A DNA stretch of 41,740 nucleotides from Calidithermus chliarophilus DSM 9957 (GCF_000430045.1 NZ_KE387023.1:2967341-3009080), one strand, 5' to 3'; positions 9,745-17,262 are shown, counted from the stretch's first letter. Program-made: numbers and translations. The notes: generated from the letters alone by a model not told the origin.

Positions 9745-9815
9745 GCTAGACGCTATACGCAATACGCTAAACGCCTTTTGGCTGTTTGCGTCTTGCGTTT
9801 TGCGTCAAGCGTCTT
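9745..9815. repeat. Heptameric intergenic array 1 (ABC ATPase-permease gap)
   Basis: Seventy-one bases parse into ten units beginning GCnnnnn: four of GCTAnAC/GCAATAC type, one 8-mer, then GCTGTTT and four GCGTnnn units. All are 7 bp long except the 8-mer. The array reaches across the stop codon of the ATPase gene (9805-9807) into its last codons, so the repeat appears to have supplied the ATPase C-terminus or stop. It has the same word family as the arrays at 27252 and 34748. Confidence 0.8.
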
Positions 9816-10620
9816 GCTCTTCTTCGATCTCCTCGCCGGTCAGGGCGATGAAGGCTTCCTCGAGGTCCTGCGTCCCCGCCTGCGCCTTGAGCTCCTCGGC
9901 CGTCCCCTCGGCCACCAGGTTGCCGTGGGCCAGGAAGCCGACGCGGTGGGAGAGGCGCTCGGCCTCGGCCATGTCGTGGGTGGTGAGGAGGATGGTGGTG
10001 CCCTGCTCGCGGCGCAGGTCCTCCAGGAAGGCCTGCACGTCGCGGCGGCTCTTGGGGTCGAGGCCGGTGGTGGGCTCGTCGAGCAGCAGGAGCGGGGGGT
10101 TGATGAGCAGCGCGCGGGTGATGGCGATCTTCTGCTGCATCCCCCGGCTCATCTCCTCCAGCGGGTCGTTGAAGCGGCGCGACTCGATGCCCAGGCGCTC
10201 GAGGATCGCCATGGCCCGGCGCTCGGCGGCGCGGGCCTCGAGGCCGTAAAGCTGCGCGGCGTAGAGCAGGTTCTCCCGGGCCGAGAGCTTCTTGTAGAAG
10301 GCCGCGTCCACGCTCACCCGCCCGATCAGGCGGCGCAGGGGGCGCTCCTCCTGCGGCAGGCGGTAGCCCAGCATCCGCACCTCGCCCCCGTCGTGCGTGA
10401 GCAGGGTCGAGAGGATGCGGATCAGCGTGGACTTCCCCGAACCGTTGGGGCCGAGCAGGCCGTAGGTCTCGCCCTCGTGCACCACGAAGGACACGCCCTT
10501 GAGCGCCCACTCCTCCTTGAGCGGCCCCCGCAGCAGGCTTTCCCGCTTACGGAAGACTTTCCTGAGGCCCCGAACTTCGATAGCCAGCTTGGTGGCGACC
10601 GGTTTTTCCAGTACTTGCAT
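9805..10620 (-). CDS. ABC transporter ATP-binding protein
   Basis: A 271-residue ATPase with Walker A GPNGSGKST (about 60-68), signature MSRGMQQK, Walker B LLLLDEPTTGLD, and switch TTHD. The insert between strands 1 and 2 (RKRESLLRGPLKEEWAL) is typical of ABC-2 exporter ATPases of the multidrug/viologen type. The C-terminus ends in a Glu-rich tail (EEIEEEQDA) whose last codons fall in repeat array 1. ATG 10620 (MQVLEK) is preceded by TTTGGAG; an in-frame ATG four codons earlier is possible. It is the first gene of a two-gene operon whose 5' leader has a short ORF and stacked hairpins. Confidence 0.92.
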   Translation of the reverse strand: MQVLEKPVATKLAIEVRGLRKVFRKRESLLRGPLKEEWALKGVSFVVHEGETYGLLGPNGSGKSTLIRILSTLLTHDGGEVRMLGYRLPQEERPLRRLIGRVSVDAAFYKKLSARENLLYAAQLYGLEARAAERRAMAILERLGIESRRFNDPLEEMSRGMQQKIAITRALLINPPLLLLDEPTTGLDPKSRRDVQAFLEDLRREQGTTILLTTHDMAEAERLSHRVGFLAHGNLVAEGTAEELKAQAGTQDLEEAFIALTGEEIEEEQDA

Positions 10621-10639
10621 GGCACACTCCAAACGAAGC

Positions 10640-10681
10640 GGCGGCCCGAAGGCCGCCTGGCTCAGCAGACGTCGCCGTCTG
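10640..10681 (-). promoter_or_regulatory. Stacked hairpins in the 5' leader of the second ABC operon
   Basis: Two GC-rich hairpins lie between the leader ORF and the ATPase start: GGCGGCC-CGAA-GGCCGCC (10640-10657) and CAGACG-TCGC-CGTCTG (10666-10681). A third (CAGGCCC-A-GGGCCTG, 10716-10730) overlaps the end of the leader ORF. The downstream hairpin sits about 20 nt before the start codon, close to the ribosome-binding site. Confidence 0.5.
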
Positions 10682-10714
10682 CGAATGCGCGGGTTTCGGG
10701 TATAGGAAGGGACT

Positions 10715-10753
10715 TCAGGCCCAGGGCCTGGCCATGCGAATGAAGTTGTTCAT
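10715..10753 (-). CDS. Possible 12-residue leader peptide upstream of ABC transporter
   Basis: An ATG-to-TGA frame encoding MNNFIRMARPWA begins 11 nt after the predicted transcription start and has GGGTGA 4 nt upstream. It precedes three hairpins and the transporter ATPase. The layout resembles ribosome-stalling leader peptides that control resistance and transporter genes. The function is a guess; short frames like this also occur by chance. Confidence 0.35.
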   Translation of the reverse strand: MNNFIRMARPWA

Positions 10754-10770
10754 CGAATCACCCAAAGCGC

Positions 10771-10800
10771 AGTGTACCCTCACCCCTCGCTCATTTTCAA
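10771..10800 (-). promoter_or_regulatory. Promoter of the second ABC operon
   Basis: Minus strand TTGAAA (10795-10800), 18-bp spacer, TACACT (10771-10776). The predicted start is near 10764, giving a leader of about 145 nt. Confidence 0.55.
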
Positions 10801-10846
10801 GGGGGGCCTAAAGTCCGGGGCAGGGTTATGAGAGCAACAGAAGCCC

Positions 10847-11971
10847 TCAGACGATGTGGCGCTCGAGCACCTCCACCGCGCTCGAGAAGCGCTCGTAGCG
10901 CAGGGGGTCGATGTCGAGGGAGTGAGCCCGCCCGTCCGCGATCTCCTCGGCCATCAGGCGGCCCACCGCGGCCGCTTGCTGCACTCCGTGGCCCGAGAAG
11001 CCGCAGGCGTTGGCCCAGCCCTCCACGCCGGGCATCCAGCCCAGGATGGGGTTGTGGTCGGGGGTGACCTCGTAGTAGCCCCACCAGCTCGCCCGCCGGT
11101 CGAGGGCCAGGCGCTCGAGCCAGGGGAAGCGCAGCAGGCCGGCCTCGAGGGTGGGCTCGAGCCAGCCCCAGTCCATGCCCTCGGCGAAGCCGAGGTCGGC
11201 GAGGTTGCTCTTGCCGAAGATCAGGCGCTCGCCCTCGGGGCGGAAGTAGAAGCCGGTGGACAGGTCGATGGTGAGGGGGCCTGCGGGGGGCTCGGGCAGC
11301 GGCGCGGTGCAGAAGACCATGCGGCGGGCGGGCTGCACGGGGATTTCCAGACCCGCCCGCCGCCCCACCTCGCCGGCCCAGGCCCCGGCGGCGTTCAAGA
11401 GCACGGGGGCCTCGAACGTCCCGGCGGGCGTCTGCACCTGCCAAGCCCCGCCCCGGCGCTCGGCCCGCAGCACCTCGGCCTCCAGGTGGAGCAGGGCTCC
11501 CAGGCCGCGGGCCCGGCGCAGGTACTCCATGCAGATGCCGTGGGGGTCCACCACCCCGTCGGCCGGGCCGAAGGTGGCCCCGGCGAGGCCGTGGGGCTCG
11601 AAGGTGAACCACTCCTGGGCGGCCTCGAGGCCGCGCACCGCGACGGGCACCCCCAGTTCGCGCTGCAGCTCGACCCCGCGCAGGTGGTCGGCCCAGTCCT
11701 CCTCGGGCACCAGCAGCAAGTAGCCGATCGGGCGGTAGCCCGCCTCGGGCATCTCCCGGTACTCCTGGATGGACTGCCAGGACAGCCGCACGTTGACCGC
11801 CTCGGTGAACTGCACCCGCACGCCCGCCGCGCTCTTGCCGGTCGAACCCGCCGCCGGGGCCGAAGCGGCCTCGAGCAGCCGCACCCGAAGGCCGCGCTCG
11901 GCCAGCCGGTAGGCGCAGGCCGCGCCGATAATCCCCGCACCCACCACGATCACATCCGCTGTCGTGCTCAT
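10847..11971 (-). CDS. DadA/SoxB-like FAD-dependent amine or amino-acid oxidoreductase
   Basis: A 374-residue member of the DAO family (D-amino-acid dehydrogenase, sarcosine/glycine oxidase, proline dehydrogenase beta subunit). It has the N-terminal FAD-binding GAGIIGAACAYRLAERG (residues 11-27), STGKSAAGVR at the flavin site, the mid-domain VVDPHGICMEYLRRA, LLNAAGAWAGEVG, and the C-terminal FSGHGVQQAAAVGRLMAE. The DGVVDP and GKSAAGVRVQFTEAVN elements lean toward sarcosine-oxidase beta-type proteins, but the substrate cannot be fixed. It is divergent from the haem c protein gene at 12056, a possible electron acceptor. TAGAAT 12 nt upstream of the ATG may be its -10. Confidence 0.86.
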   Translation of the reverse strand: MSTTADVIVVGAGIIGAACAYRLAERGLRVRLLEAASAPAAGSTGKSAAGVRVQFTEAVNVRLSWQSIQEYREMPEAGYRPIGYLLLVPEEDWADHLRGVELQRELGVPVAVRGLEAAQEWFTFEPHGLAGATFGPADGVVDPHGICMEYLRRARGLGALLHLEAEVLRAERRGGAWQVQTPAGTFEAPVLLNAAGAWAGEVGRRAGLEIPVQPARRMVFCTAPLPEPPAGPLTIDLSTGFYFRPEGERLIFGKSNLADLGFAEGMDWGWLEPTLEAGLLRFPWLERLALDRRASWWGYYEVTPDHNPILGWMPGVEGWANACGFSGHGVQQAAAVGRLMAEEIADGRAHSLDIDPLRYERFSSAVEVLERHIV

Positions 11972-12055
11972 CTCGTAGCGGACATTCTACCGGGGTTAAG
12001 TAGGATACACAGCCGCCTCCGGGGAGTCGCTAGCGTGGAAGGCGGAGGTGGAGAC

Positions 12056-12508
12056 ATGAAAGCATGGATGCCGGTGCTGGTGCTGGCCATCGTGGGGATC
12101 GTGTCGGCCAAGGTGGCCGGGCTGCCCGAGAAGTACCAGGGCTACACGGGCTGGACGCGGGCGAACGTCGCCAAGATCACGGCCGCCGGGGCTCACCCTT
12201 CGGCCAAGGACGTGTACGTCAACCTCACCGCCGATAAGCTCGTCGGCACGGACGGCAAGTACAAAGCCCCCTTCGCGGCCGGCACGGTCTTCATCAAGGA
12301 GCGCATGGACCCCGACACCCTCAGCGTGACCACCCTGTACGTGATGGAGAAGAAGAGCGCTAGGGAGGGCGACTGGGAGTGGAGCGTCTTCGAGCGTGAC
12401 GGCAACGGCTTCAAGGGCGGGGTCTTCGCCAACGCCGCCATGTGCACCGGCTGCCACCAGGAGGCCAAGGCCAGCGACCTGGTCTTCACGCAGTTCGGCA
12501 AGCGCTGA
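12056..12508 (+). CDS. Exported haem c protein, cytochrome P460-like
   Basis: A 150-residue protein. The N-terminus is a signal peptide or anchor (MKAWMPVLVLAIVGIVSAKVAG). The body resembles the cytochrome P460 family beta fold (LPEKYQGYTGWTRANV, KDVYVNLTADKL, GTVFIKE, TLYVMEKK, WEWSVFERDG). A single c-type haem motif CTGCH lies near the C-terminus (about residues 131-135), so it is probably a periplasmic monohaem protein. GGAGGTGGAGAC directly precedes ATG 12056. The neighbours are a divergent FAD oxidoreductase and a convergent Crp/Fnr regulator, consistent with redox-related control but not proving it. Confidence 0.82.
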   Translation: MKAWMPVLVLAIVGIVSAKVAGLPEKYQGYTGWTRANVAKITAAGAHPSAKDVYVNLTADKLVGTDGKYKAPFAAGTVFIKERMDPDTLSVTTLYVMEKKSAREGDWEWSVFERDGNGFKGGVFANAAMCTGCHQEAKASDLVFTQFGKR

Positions 12509-12594
12509 GCGCCTCTAGCGTGACCCGTGACCGAGTCACCCCGGCTGAAGGGAGAATGAGGGCTCCCGCGGGGCTACTCGGGCTTGCGCGGGCC

Positions 12595-13281
12595 TCACTC
12601 CTGCCACGCGACGGCCTGGAGGTAGCCTTCCAGGCCGTCGCACCGGACCCGGTATGAGCCCCGGGTCCCCTCCAGCAGCCCCCGTTCGCGCAACAGGCCC
12701 AGGCTGTGCGTGACGGTCACGCGGGTGGTGCCGCACAGCGCCGCCAGGTCTTCCTGCCGTAGCTCGAGGTCGATCTCCCGCCAGCCCTCCCCTACCTCGC
12801 GGCCAAAGCACTGTCCCAGCCACACCAGCGCCCGCCCCAGGCGCAGCAGGACCGGCTCAGCGGCGATCTCGAGCTGGTCCTCGAGGTGGCTCAGGCGCCG
12901 GGACAGCACCTCCACCAGCCGCAGCGGCACGTTGGGGAGTTCTCGCGCCACCTGCTCGACGTGCACTCGGCTGACCGGGCAGATCACCACCTCGCCCAGG
13001 CAGACCCCGTCCGAACGGAAGCGTGCTTCCGGGTCGAGGAAATTGGTCCCCAGCAAGTCCCCCGGCCCGGCAATGAAGAGGATGCGCTCCTGCCCGGAAG
13101 GGCTCAGCCGCGCGAGCTTGACCTGCCCGTGGATCACGATGGTGAGCCCGCTGCAGGGGTCGCCCGCGCGGAAGAGGTAATCGCCCCGCCCGTAGGTGTT
13201 GGGAGGGCAGATCTGGCCCAGCCGGGTGCGCTCGTACTCGCTGAGCCCCTCCAGGAAACCGGGCTGCCGTAAATAGTCCAT
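12595..13281 (-). CDS. Crp/Fnr family transcriptional regulator
   Basis: A 228-residue protein. The N-terminal cyclic-nucleotide-binding-like barrel (GDYLFRAGDPCSGLTIVIHGQVKLARLSPSGQERILFIAGPGDLLG) is followed by a dimer helix and a C-terminal HTH (LRQEDLAALCGTTRVTVTHSLGLLRERGLLEG). The barrel lacks the Arg-Ser cAMP-binding pair, and the Cys are not arranged as an Fnr cluster, so the ligand is unknown. ATG 13281 was chosen because TACAGT ends 5 nt upstream, the leaderless pattern seen widely here; a GTG at 13317 would add 12 residues but lacks a ribosome-binding site. It may control the adjacent haem protein and oxidoreductase. Confidence 0.9.
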   Translation of the reverse strand: MDYLRQPGFLEGLSEYERTRLGQICPPNTYGRGDYLFRAGDPCSGLTIVIHGQVKLARLSPSGQERILFIAGPGDLLGTNFLDPEARFRSDGVCLGEVVICPVSRVHVEQVARELPNVPLRLVEVLSRRLSHLEDQLEIAAEPVLLRLGRALVWLGQCFGREVGEGWREIDLELRQEDLAALCGTTRVTVTHSLGLLRERGLLEGTRGSYRVRCDGLEGYLQAVAWQE

Positions 13282-13331
13282 ATCCCACTGTACGCTCGAG
13301 CCCTCACGAGCGGACACCCGGCACGAAAACC

Positions 13332-13353
13332 GGGGGTGCCCTCAGGCACCCCC
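13332..13353 (-). terminator. Intrinsic terminator after the second lipoprotein gene
   Basis: A 9-bp stem GGGGGTGCC/GGCACCCCC with a CTCA loop lies 16 nt past the lipoprotein stop and is followed on the minus strand by GGTTTTCG. Confidence 0.75.
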
Positions 13354-13369
13354 AGCGCAAGAGCTTGCG

Positions 13370-13951
13370 TCAGAGCTTGATCTCGCCCTGGCCGTTCTCG
13401 AAGATGATCTTGAGCGTGGTGCCCGGGGGCAGGGTGGCGTCGGTTTCGAGGCTGAAGGTGCCGGTGATGGTGTTGGGTTCGGGGGCGTTCTTGAGGACCG
13501 CGATCACCTTGGCCACGTCGGAGGCGTTGCCGCAAAGGCCCTTGCCGCTGCCGGTGTACTTGCCGGCTGCCAAGGTCATCGTCACCTCGCTGGCGCTGGC
13601 CTGGAACGACGCCGGGCCGTTGGTGCCGTCATTGACGGTGAGGTCCAGCTCGATATTGCTCAGCTTGACGCTGCCCGACGGGCCGCTGAACGTGCCCTCG
13701 ACCGTGAAGTCGTAGCAAACCTTGAACGAGCCCGGGGTGAAGGGGATGGTCACGTCCTTGAGGACGTCGGCAACCGAGGCGTTCACCGCGCCCGACATGG
13801 CCGACTGGCTGCTCAGCGCGCCCCCGGCCAGGGAGAGCGTTACCGACTTCCCGTTGAGCTGCAGCGGGTCGCTGACGGGGATCGGAGGAACCAGCCCGCA
13901 GCCCGCCAGAATCGCCACCACCGCACCGCCTAGAATCCAATTCCGCTTCAT
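13370..13951 (-). CDS. Exported lipoprotein of unknown function
   Basis: A 193-residue precursor. MKRNWILGGAVVAILAGCG is a signal peptide with lipobox ILAGC. The mature part is Ser/Thr/Gly-rich with alternating hydrophobic strands (SVTLSLAGGALSS, VKLSNIELDLTVNDG, EVTMTLAAGKYTG, TLKIIFENGQGEIKL), suggesting a beta-sandwich. Two Cys (FKVCYDF, KGLCGNA) could form a disulfide. I do not recognise the family. ATG 13951 follows a strong AAGGAGG site; the upstream in-frame start is unlikely. It has its own terminator, and TACACT upstream may be the -10. It may be related in role to the lipoprotein at 7158, but sequence similarity is not obvious. Confidence 0.82.
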   Translation of the reverse strand: MKRNWILGGAVVAILAGCGLVPPIPVSDPLQLNGKSVTLSLAGGALSSQSAMSGAVNASVADVLKDVTIPFTPGSFKVCYDFTVEGTFSGPSGSVKLSNIELDLTVNDGTNGPASFQASASEVTMTLAAGKYTGSGKGLCGNASDVAKVIAVLKNAPEPNTITGTFSLETDATLPPGTTLKIIFENGQGEIKL

Positions 13952-14123
13952 GCATTCCTCCTTAGCCATCTTTTGGCAGTCGTGCTGTAGCCGAGTGTAA
14001 AGCTGCCCTCATCCTACGACAGGCCAACCTGACCAATCGGCCTCGAGCTGACCCGCGCGACAACGGCTCGGGTGGGTCACCCATGACGAAATTACCCTAT
14101 TTTTGAACCACGTCTATGGTGGG

Positions 14124-14729
14124 TCAGCGGCTATTCCCTCCCGTGGAGCGGGCGACGGGCTCCGGCCGGGCGTTGCGCAGCGCCGCCAGGATGAGGCCGG
14201 CGTACTGCTCGCTCAGGGCCTCGAGGCCCAGCGGCCCTCCGGGGTGATACCACTGGTAGACCCAGTTGAGCGCCGAGAGCACGAACAGGCTCGCCAGGCG
14301 CGCGTCCTGCTGGGGGAACAAGCCCGCGGCGATCCCCGCGGCGATGGCCTCGCGGAAATGGGCCTCGTAGGCGTCGCGCCGCTCCTTGATGCGCCGCTGG
14401 TAGTCATCGGACAAAAAGCGCCACTCGTCGAAGAAGACCTTGGCCCGGGGCAGCTCGCGCACGATGACCTCGAGGTGCCCGCGCACCAGCGCCCGCAGGC
14501 GGGCCTCGGGCGACAGGTCGCGCGGCACCGACTCCGCCTGGCGCAAGAAGGCGTCGGCGGCCTTGTTGACGATCTCGAAGAGCAGCTCGTCCTTGGAGGC
14601 GATGTGGGCGTAGAGGCTGCCGCCTTGCAGGCCCACCGCCTCGGCGAGGTCGCGCATGGAAGTCGCGTGGAAGCCCCGGGTGCTGAAGAGCTCCCCGGCC
14701 CGGTCGAGGATTTCGTTGCGGCGGCTCAT
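14124..14729 (-). CDS. TetR family transcriptional regulator
   Basis: A 201-residue repressor. The N-terminal HTH (RNEILDRAGELFSTRGFHATSMRDLAEAVGLQGGSLYAHIASKDELLFEIV, about 4-53) is of the type seen in fatty-acid and phenylacetate degradation regulators. The C-terminal ligand domain is helical (ARLRALVRGHLEVIVRELPRAKVFFDEWRFLSDDYQRRIKERRDAYEAHF). It starts at ATG 14729. Its promoter region contains a perfect inverted repeat overlapping the -10, so autorepression is likely. No degradation genes are in the window, so its targets lie elsewhere. The next genes are tRNAs on the other strand. Confidence 0.92.
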   Translation of the reverse strand: MSRRNEILDRAGELFSTRGFHATSMRDLAEAVGLQGGSLYAHIASKDELLFEIVNKAADAFLRQAESVPRDLSPEARLRALVRGHLEVIVRELPRAKVFFDEWRFLSDDYQRRIKERRDAYEAHFREAIAAGIAAGLFPQQDARLASLFVLSALNWVYQWYHPGGPLGLEALSEQYAGLILAALRNARPEPVARSTGGNSR

Positions 14730-14734
14730 AGCGA

Positions 14735-14753
14735 ACTAACAGTTGTTAGTATA
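14735..14753 (-). promoter_or_regulatory. TetR operator overlapping its own -10
   Basis: The perfect inverted repeat ACTAACA-GT-TGTTAGT (14735-14750) overlaps TATACT (14748-14753, minus strand) just upstream of the TetR gene. The motif resembles the C-n-AAC-N4-GTT-n-G operators I remember for Thermus PaaR-type repressors, but that comparison is from memory. Confidence 0.72.
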
Positions 14754-14821
14754 CCCGTTCCTGAAAGGAGGCTCGCGGGGCAAGGGGCCCGGCAGCCTCC
14801 GTCACCCCTCCCCCGCCACGC

Positions 14822-14850
14822 TTGACGCTACGGCTGGCGGTGCATAAAAT
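14822..14850 (+). promoter_or_regulatory. Strong promoter for tRNA-His
   Basis: TTGACG (14822-14827), 17-bp spacer, TAAAAT (14845-14850). The predicted start is near 14857, about 39 nt before the mature tRNA. It is one of the best sigma-A-type promoters in the window. Confidence 0.8.
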
Positions 14851-14895
14851 GACGGTTGCTGTTTTGCGGCCTCGAGAGGCGCGAAGCGGAGCGCG

Positions 14896-14972
14896 GTGAG
14901 TGTAGCTCAGCCGGTTAGAGCACCGGTCTGTGGAACCGGGGGTCGTGGGTTCAAGTCCCATCACTCACCCCA
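14896..14972 (+). tRNA. tRNA-His (anticodon GTG)
   Basis: The acceptor stem GTGAGTG pairs with CACTCAC. The D arm contains AGCTCAGCCGGTTAGAGC, the anticodon stem CCGGT/ACCGG encloses loop CTGTGGA with anticodon GTG, and the T arm carries GTTCAAGTC. The discriminator is C73, and CCA is encoded (14970-14972). A G at 14895 is in place to be the extra G-1 pairing with C73, the identity element of tRNA-His. A hairpin terminator follows. Confidence 0.97.
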
Positions 14973-14983
14973 AATTTCAGGAG

Positions 14984-15011
14984 GGATGCCACCCCGCGAG
15001 GGGTGGTATCC
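14984..15011 (+). terminator. Hairpin between tRNA-His and tRNA-Leu
   Basis: A 12-bp stem (GGATGCCACCCC with GGGGTGGTATCC, one G-U pair) closed by GCGA, followed by TGTCCTT. It may end tRNA-His transcripts or be a processing signal in a joint transcript, since no obvious separate promoter for tRNA-Leu is seen. Confidence 0.6.
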
Positions 15012-15029
15012 TGTCCTTAGCCCTCATAT

Positions 15030-15114
15030 GCGAGGATGGCGGAATTGGTAGACGCGCTGGACTTAGGATCCAGTACCGCAAGGTGTGCGGGTTCAAGTCC
15101 CGCTCCTCGCACCA
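15030..15114 (+). tRNA. tRNA-Leu (anticodon TAG)
   Basis: An 85-nt class II tRNA. Acceptor GCGAGGA/TCCTCGC, D arm GGCGGAATTGGTAGACGC, anticodon stem CTGGA/TCCAG around CTTAGGA (anticodon TAG, reads CTA and other CTN codons), long variable arm TACCGCAAGGTGT, T arm GTTCAAGTC, discriminator A73 and encoded CCA. It precedes tig by about 150 nt. Confidence 0.97.
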
Positions 15115-15270
15115 AAAGGCTTCAGAGCAGCCCTCCTAAACCCCCCGAAAATCCGGCCTCCTCGCGAGCTAGGCAAACGAGCCCGCAACGGGTAAACTGG
15201 TGGCTTGGTGACGCCAGATGAGCAAGGTCTGGCTCTGCGCCACTGGCTGGCGCGCACACGAGGTGTTGAC

Positions 15271-16485
15271 GTGGCAGAAATTCTCGAGCGCAATGGCTTC
15301 ATGGTCAAAATGAAGGTCGAAGTCCCGGTAGGGGACGTGAAAAAGGCTTACGACGCGGTGGTGCGGGAGTACGCCAGCAAGTACCGCTTCCCCGGCTTCC
15401 GCCCGGGCAAGGCCCCGGCCAAGGTCGTCGAGGCCCGGCTGGGCCGTGAAGCCCTGCTGGAGGAGGTCAAGGAGCGGCTGCTGGACAGCTCCTACCCCCA
15501 GGCCGTGCGCGAGCTCGAGCTGCTGCCCGTAGGGGTCAAGCTGGTCGAGGCCAGGCTCGAGGAGGACGCGCCCTTCGTCTACGTGGCGGAGGTGGAGAAC
15601 TACCCCGAGGTCAAGCTGCCCGACTGGACCGCCTTCAGCCTCGAGGTCGAGAAGCCCGAGATCACCGACGAGATGGTCTCCACGGCCCTCGAAGAGCTGC
15701 GCCAGCGCTACGGCGAGCTGGTCACGGTCGAGCGCCCCATCGAGGCCGGCGACCAGGTCTTCATCGAGACCGAGGATGGCAGCCGCTTCCCGGTGAGCAT
15801 GGAGAACGCGCTCGAGCACGTGCGCGAGGCCCTGATGGGCCGCTCCGCCGGCGAAGAGGTGATGGTGCCGGTCAAGGACGGCGACGCCGTGGTGCGCGAG
15901 ATCAAGACCAAGATCACCGAGGTCAAGGCGCTGCAACTGCCCGAGCTCGACGACGAGTTCGCCAAGACCGTGGGCGAGGAGGACCTCGCCACCCTCACCG
16001 CCAAGGTGCGCGAGAGCCTTGAGGGGCAGGCCGACCGTGAGGTGCGCAACCGGAAGGCCAACCTGTTCGTGGACAAGCTCGCCGAGGGCATGGAGGTGGA
16101 GATTCCCCCCACCATGCAAGCGCGCGAGGAGCAGCACCTCCTGCAGCACCTGGCCGAGGAGCTCAAGGCCCAGAAGATCGAGTTCAACGCCTACATCCAG
16201 AACCTCGAGCAAGAGGGCAAGCTCGAGGAGTTCAAGACCAAGCTGCGCGAGGACGCCGCCCGCTCGATCCGCCGCTCGCTGGCCCGCGAGAAGCTCGCCG
16301 AGGACCTGGGCACCGTCTTCACCGACGAGGAGTGGGCGAGCTACGTCGTGGACCTGGCCCGCGCCTACCGCACCAACCCCAGCGCCCTGCAGCAGGAGCT
16401 CGGCGAGGAGACCCTGGCTCGCCTGCGCATCCAGCGCCTGCACGACAAGGCCGTGATGGAGGCGCTCGAGCGCATCGGGGCCTGA
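15271..16485 (+). CDS. tig: Trigger factor, ribosome-associated chaperone
   Basis: A 404-residue chaperone that binds ribosomal protein uL23 at the exit tunnel and assists folding of nascent chains. The N-terminal ribosome-binding domain has the signature loop YRFPGFRPGKAPAKVVEARLG (about 40-60). A PPIase-like domain (ITDEMVSTALEELRQRYGELV... GDQVFIETEDG) and a long helical C-terminal domain follow. GTG 15271 (VAEILERNGF) matches the N-terminus I recall for Thermus trigger factor and has GAGGTG upstream; TTG/GTG codons near 15205 would add an untypical extension. TAAACT at 15193-15198 may be the promoter -10. It heads a tig-clpP-clpX cluster. Confidence 0.95.
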   Translation: MAEILERNGFMVKMKVEVPVGDVKKAYDAVVREYASKYRFPGFRPGKAPAKVVEARLGREALLEEVKERLLDSSYPQAVRELELLPVGVKLVEARLEEDAPFVYVAEVENYPEVKLPDWTAFSLEVEKPEITDEMVSTALEELRQRYGELVTVERPIEAGDQVFIETEDGSRFPVSMENALEHVREALMGRSAGEEVMVPVKDGDAVVREIKTKITEVKALQLPELDDEFAKTVGEEDLATLTAKVRESLEGQADREVRNRKANLFVDKLAEGMEVEIPPTMQAREEQHLLQHLAEELKAQKIEFNAYIQNLEQEGKLEEFKTKLREDAARSIRRSLAREKLAEDLGTVFTDEEWASYVVDLARAYRTNPSALQQELGEETLARLRIQRLHDKAVMEALERIGA

Positions 16486-16502
16486 ACCTTCCGCGCCGTT
16501 CC

Positions 16503-16534
16503 GGAGGCCGGGGCAGTTCCCGGCCTCCGCCTTT
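16503..16534 (+). terminator. Intrinsic terminator after tig
   Basis: A 10-bp stem GGAGGCCGGG/CCCGGCCTCC with a 6-nt loop, followed by GCCTTTCGTGTTT. It separates tig from clpP. Confidence 0.75.
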
Positions 16535-16674
16535 CGTGTTTGCTACAGCGCCTTTGGGCGCTGCCCGGCGGATGGGTTGGCTACAATTTCCCGGCCCGGC
16601 AGGCCCCGACACCCGGCCAAAATGGTGCTCCAGCGTCCCCTCAGAGGTCGGGCGCCCATTACAATAGGGCCGGT

Positions 16675-17262
16675 ATGGTAGTCCCTTACGTTATCGAACA
16701 GACCGCGCGGGGTGAACGCGTCTACGACATTTACTCCCGTCTTCTCAAGGACCGCATCATCTTCCTGGGCACCGCCATCGACTCCCAGGTCGCCAACATC
16801 ATCATCGCCCAGATGCTGTTCCTGGACGCGCAGAACCCCAACCAGGAGATCAAGCTCTACATCAACTCTCCGGGCGGCGAGGTGACGGCGGGGCTGGCGC
16901 TGTACGACACCATGCAGTTCGTCAAGGCGCCGGTGTCTACCATCTGCTTGGGCATGGCGGCCTCCTTCGGCGCGGTGCTGCTGGCGGCCGGGACCCCGGG
17001 GCGGCGCTTCTCCCTCCCCCACGCCAAGGTAATGATCCACCAGCCGTGGGTCTCGGGCGGCATCGGCGGCCAGGCCAGCGACATCGCCATCTACGCCGAG
17101 CAGATCCTCAAGAACAAGCAGCTTTTGAACAACATCCTGTCCAAGCACACCCGGCAGCCCATCGAGAAGATCGAGCGCGACACCGACCGCGACTTCTGGA
17201 TGACCGCGACCGAGGCGCAGCTTTACGGCGTGGTGGATCAGGTGGTAACGAATGAGGCGTAA
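16675..17262 (+). CDS. clpP: ATP-dependent Clp protease proteolytic subunit
   Basis: A 195-residue serine protease that forms the tetradecameric chamber used by ClpX (and ClpA/C). The nucleophile Ser97 lies in GMAASFG, His122 in MIHQPW, and the catalytic Asp in ERDTDRD (about 169-173). The oxyanion/substrate strand INSPGGEV is intact. ATG 16675 gives a normal-length protein with almost no propeptide. TACAAT (16660-16665) ends 9 nt before the ATG and no good ribosome-binding site is present, so the message is nearly leaderless. clpX starts 11 nt before the clpP stop, so the two are translationally coupled. Confidence 0.96.
   Translation: MVVPYVIEQTARGERVYDIYSRLLKDRIIFLGTAIDSQVANIIIAQMLFLDAQNPNQEIKLYINSPGGEVTAGLALYDTMQFVKAPVSTICLGMAASFGAVLLAAGTPGRRFSLPHAKVMIHQPWVSGGIGGQASDIAIYAEQILKNKQLLNNILSKHTRQPIEKIERDTDRDFWMTATEAQLYGVVDQVVTNEA

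Noticed and set aside
14071-14126. Direct repeat GGTGGGTCA at 14071-14079 and 14118-14126 as an attachment site
   Set aside because: Only 9 bp, one copy lies in the TetR coding end, and no mobile gene is present; likely chance.
15205-15270. Extended N-terminus of trigger factor from TTG 15205
   Set aside because: It adds 22 residues not typical of the family; GTG 15271 has a ribosome-binding site and the expected N-terminal sequence.
15169-16443. 424-codon minus-strand frame opposite tig
   Set aside because: Leu/Val/Gly/His-rich antisense shadow; trigger factor on the plus strand is certain.
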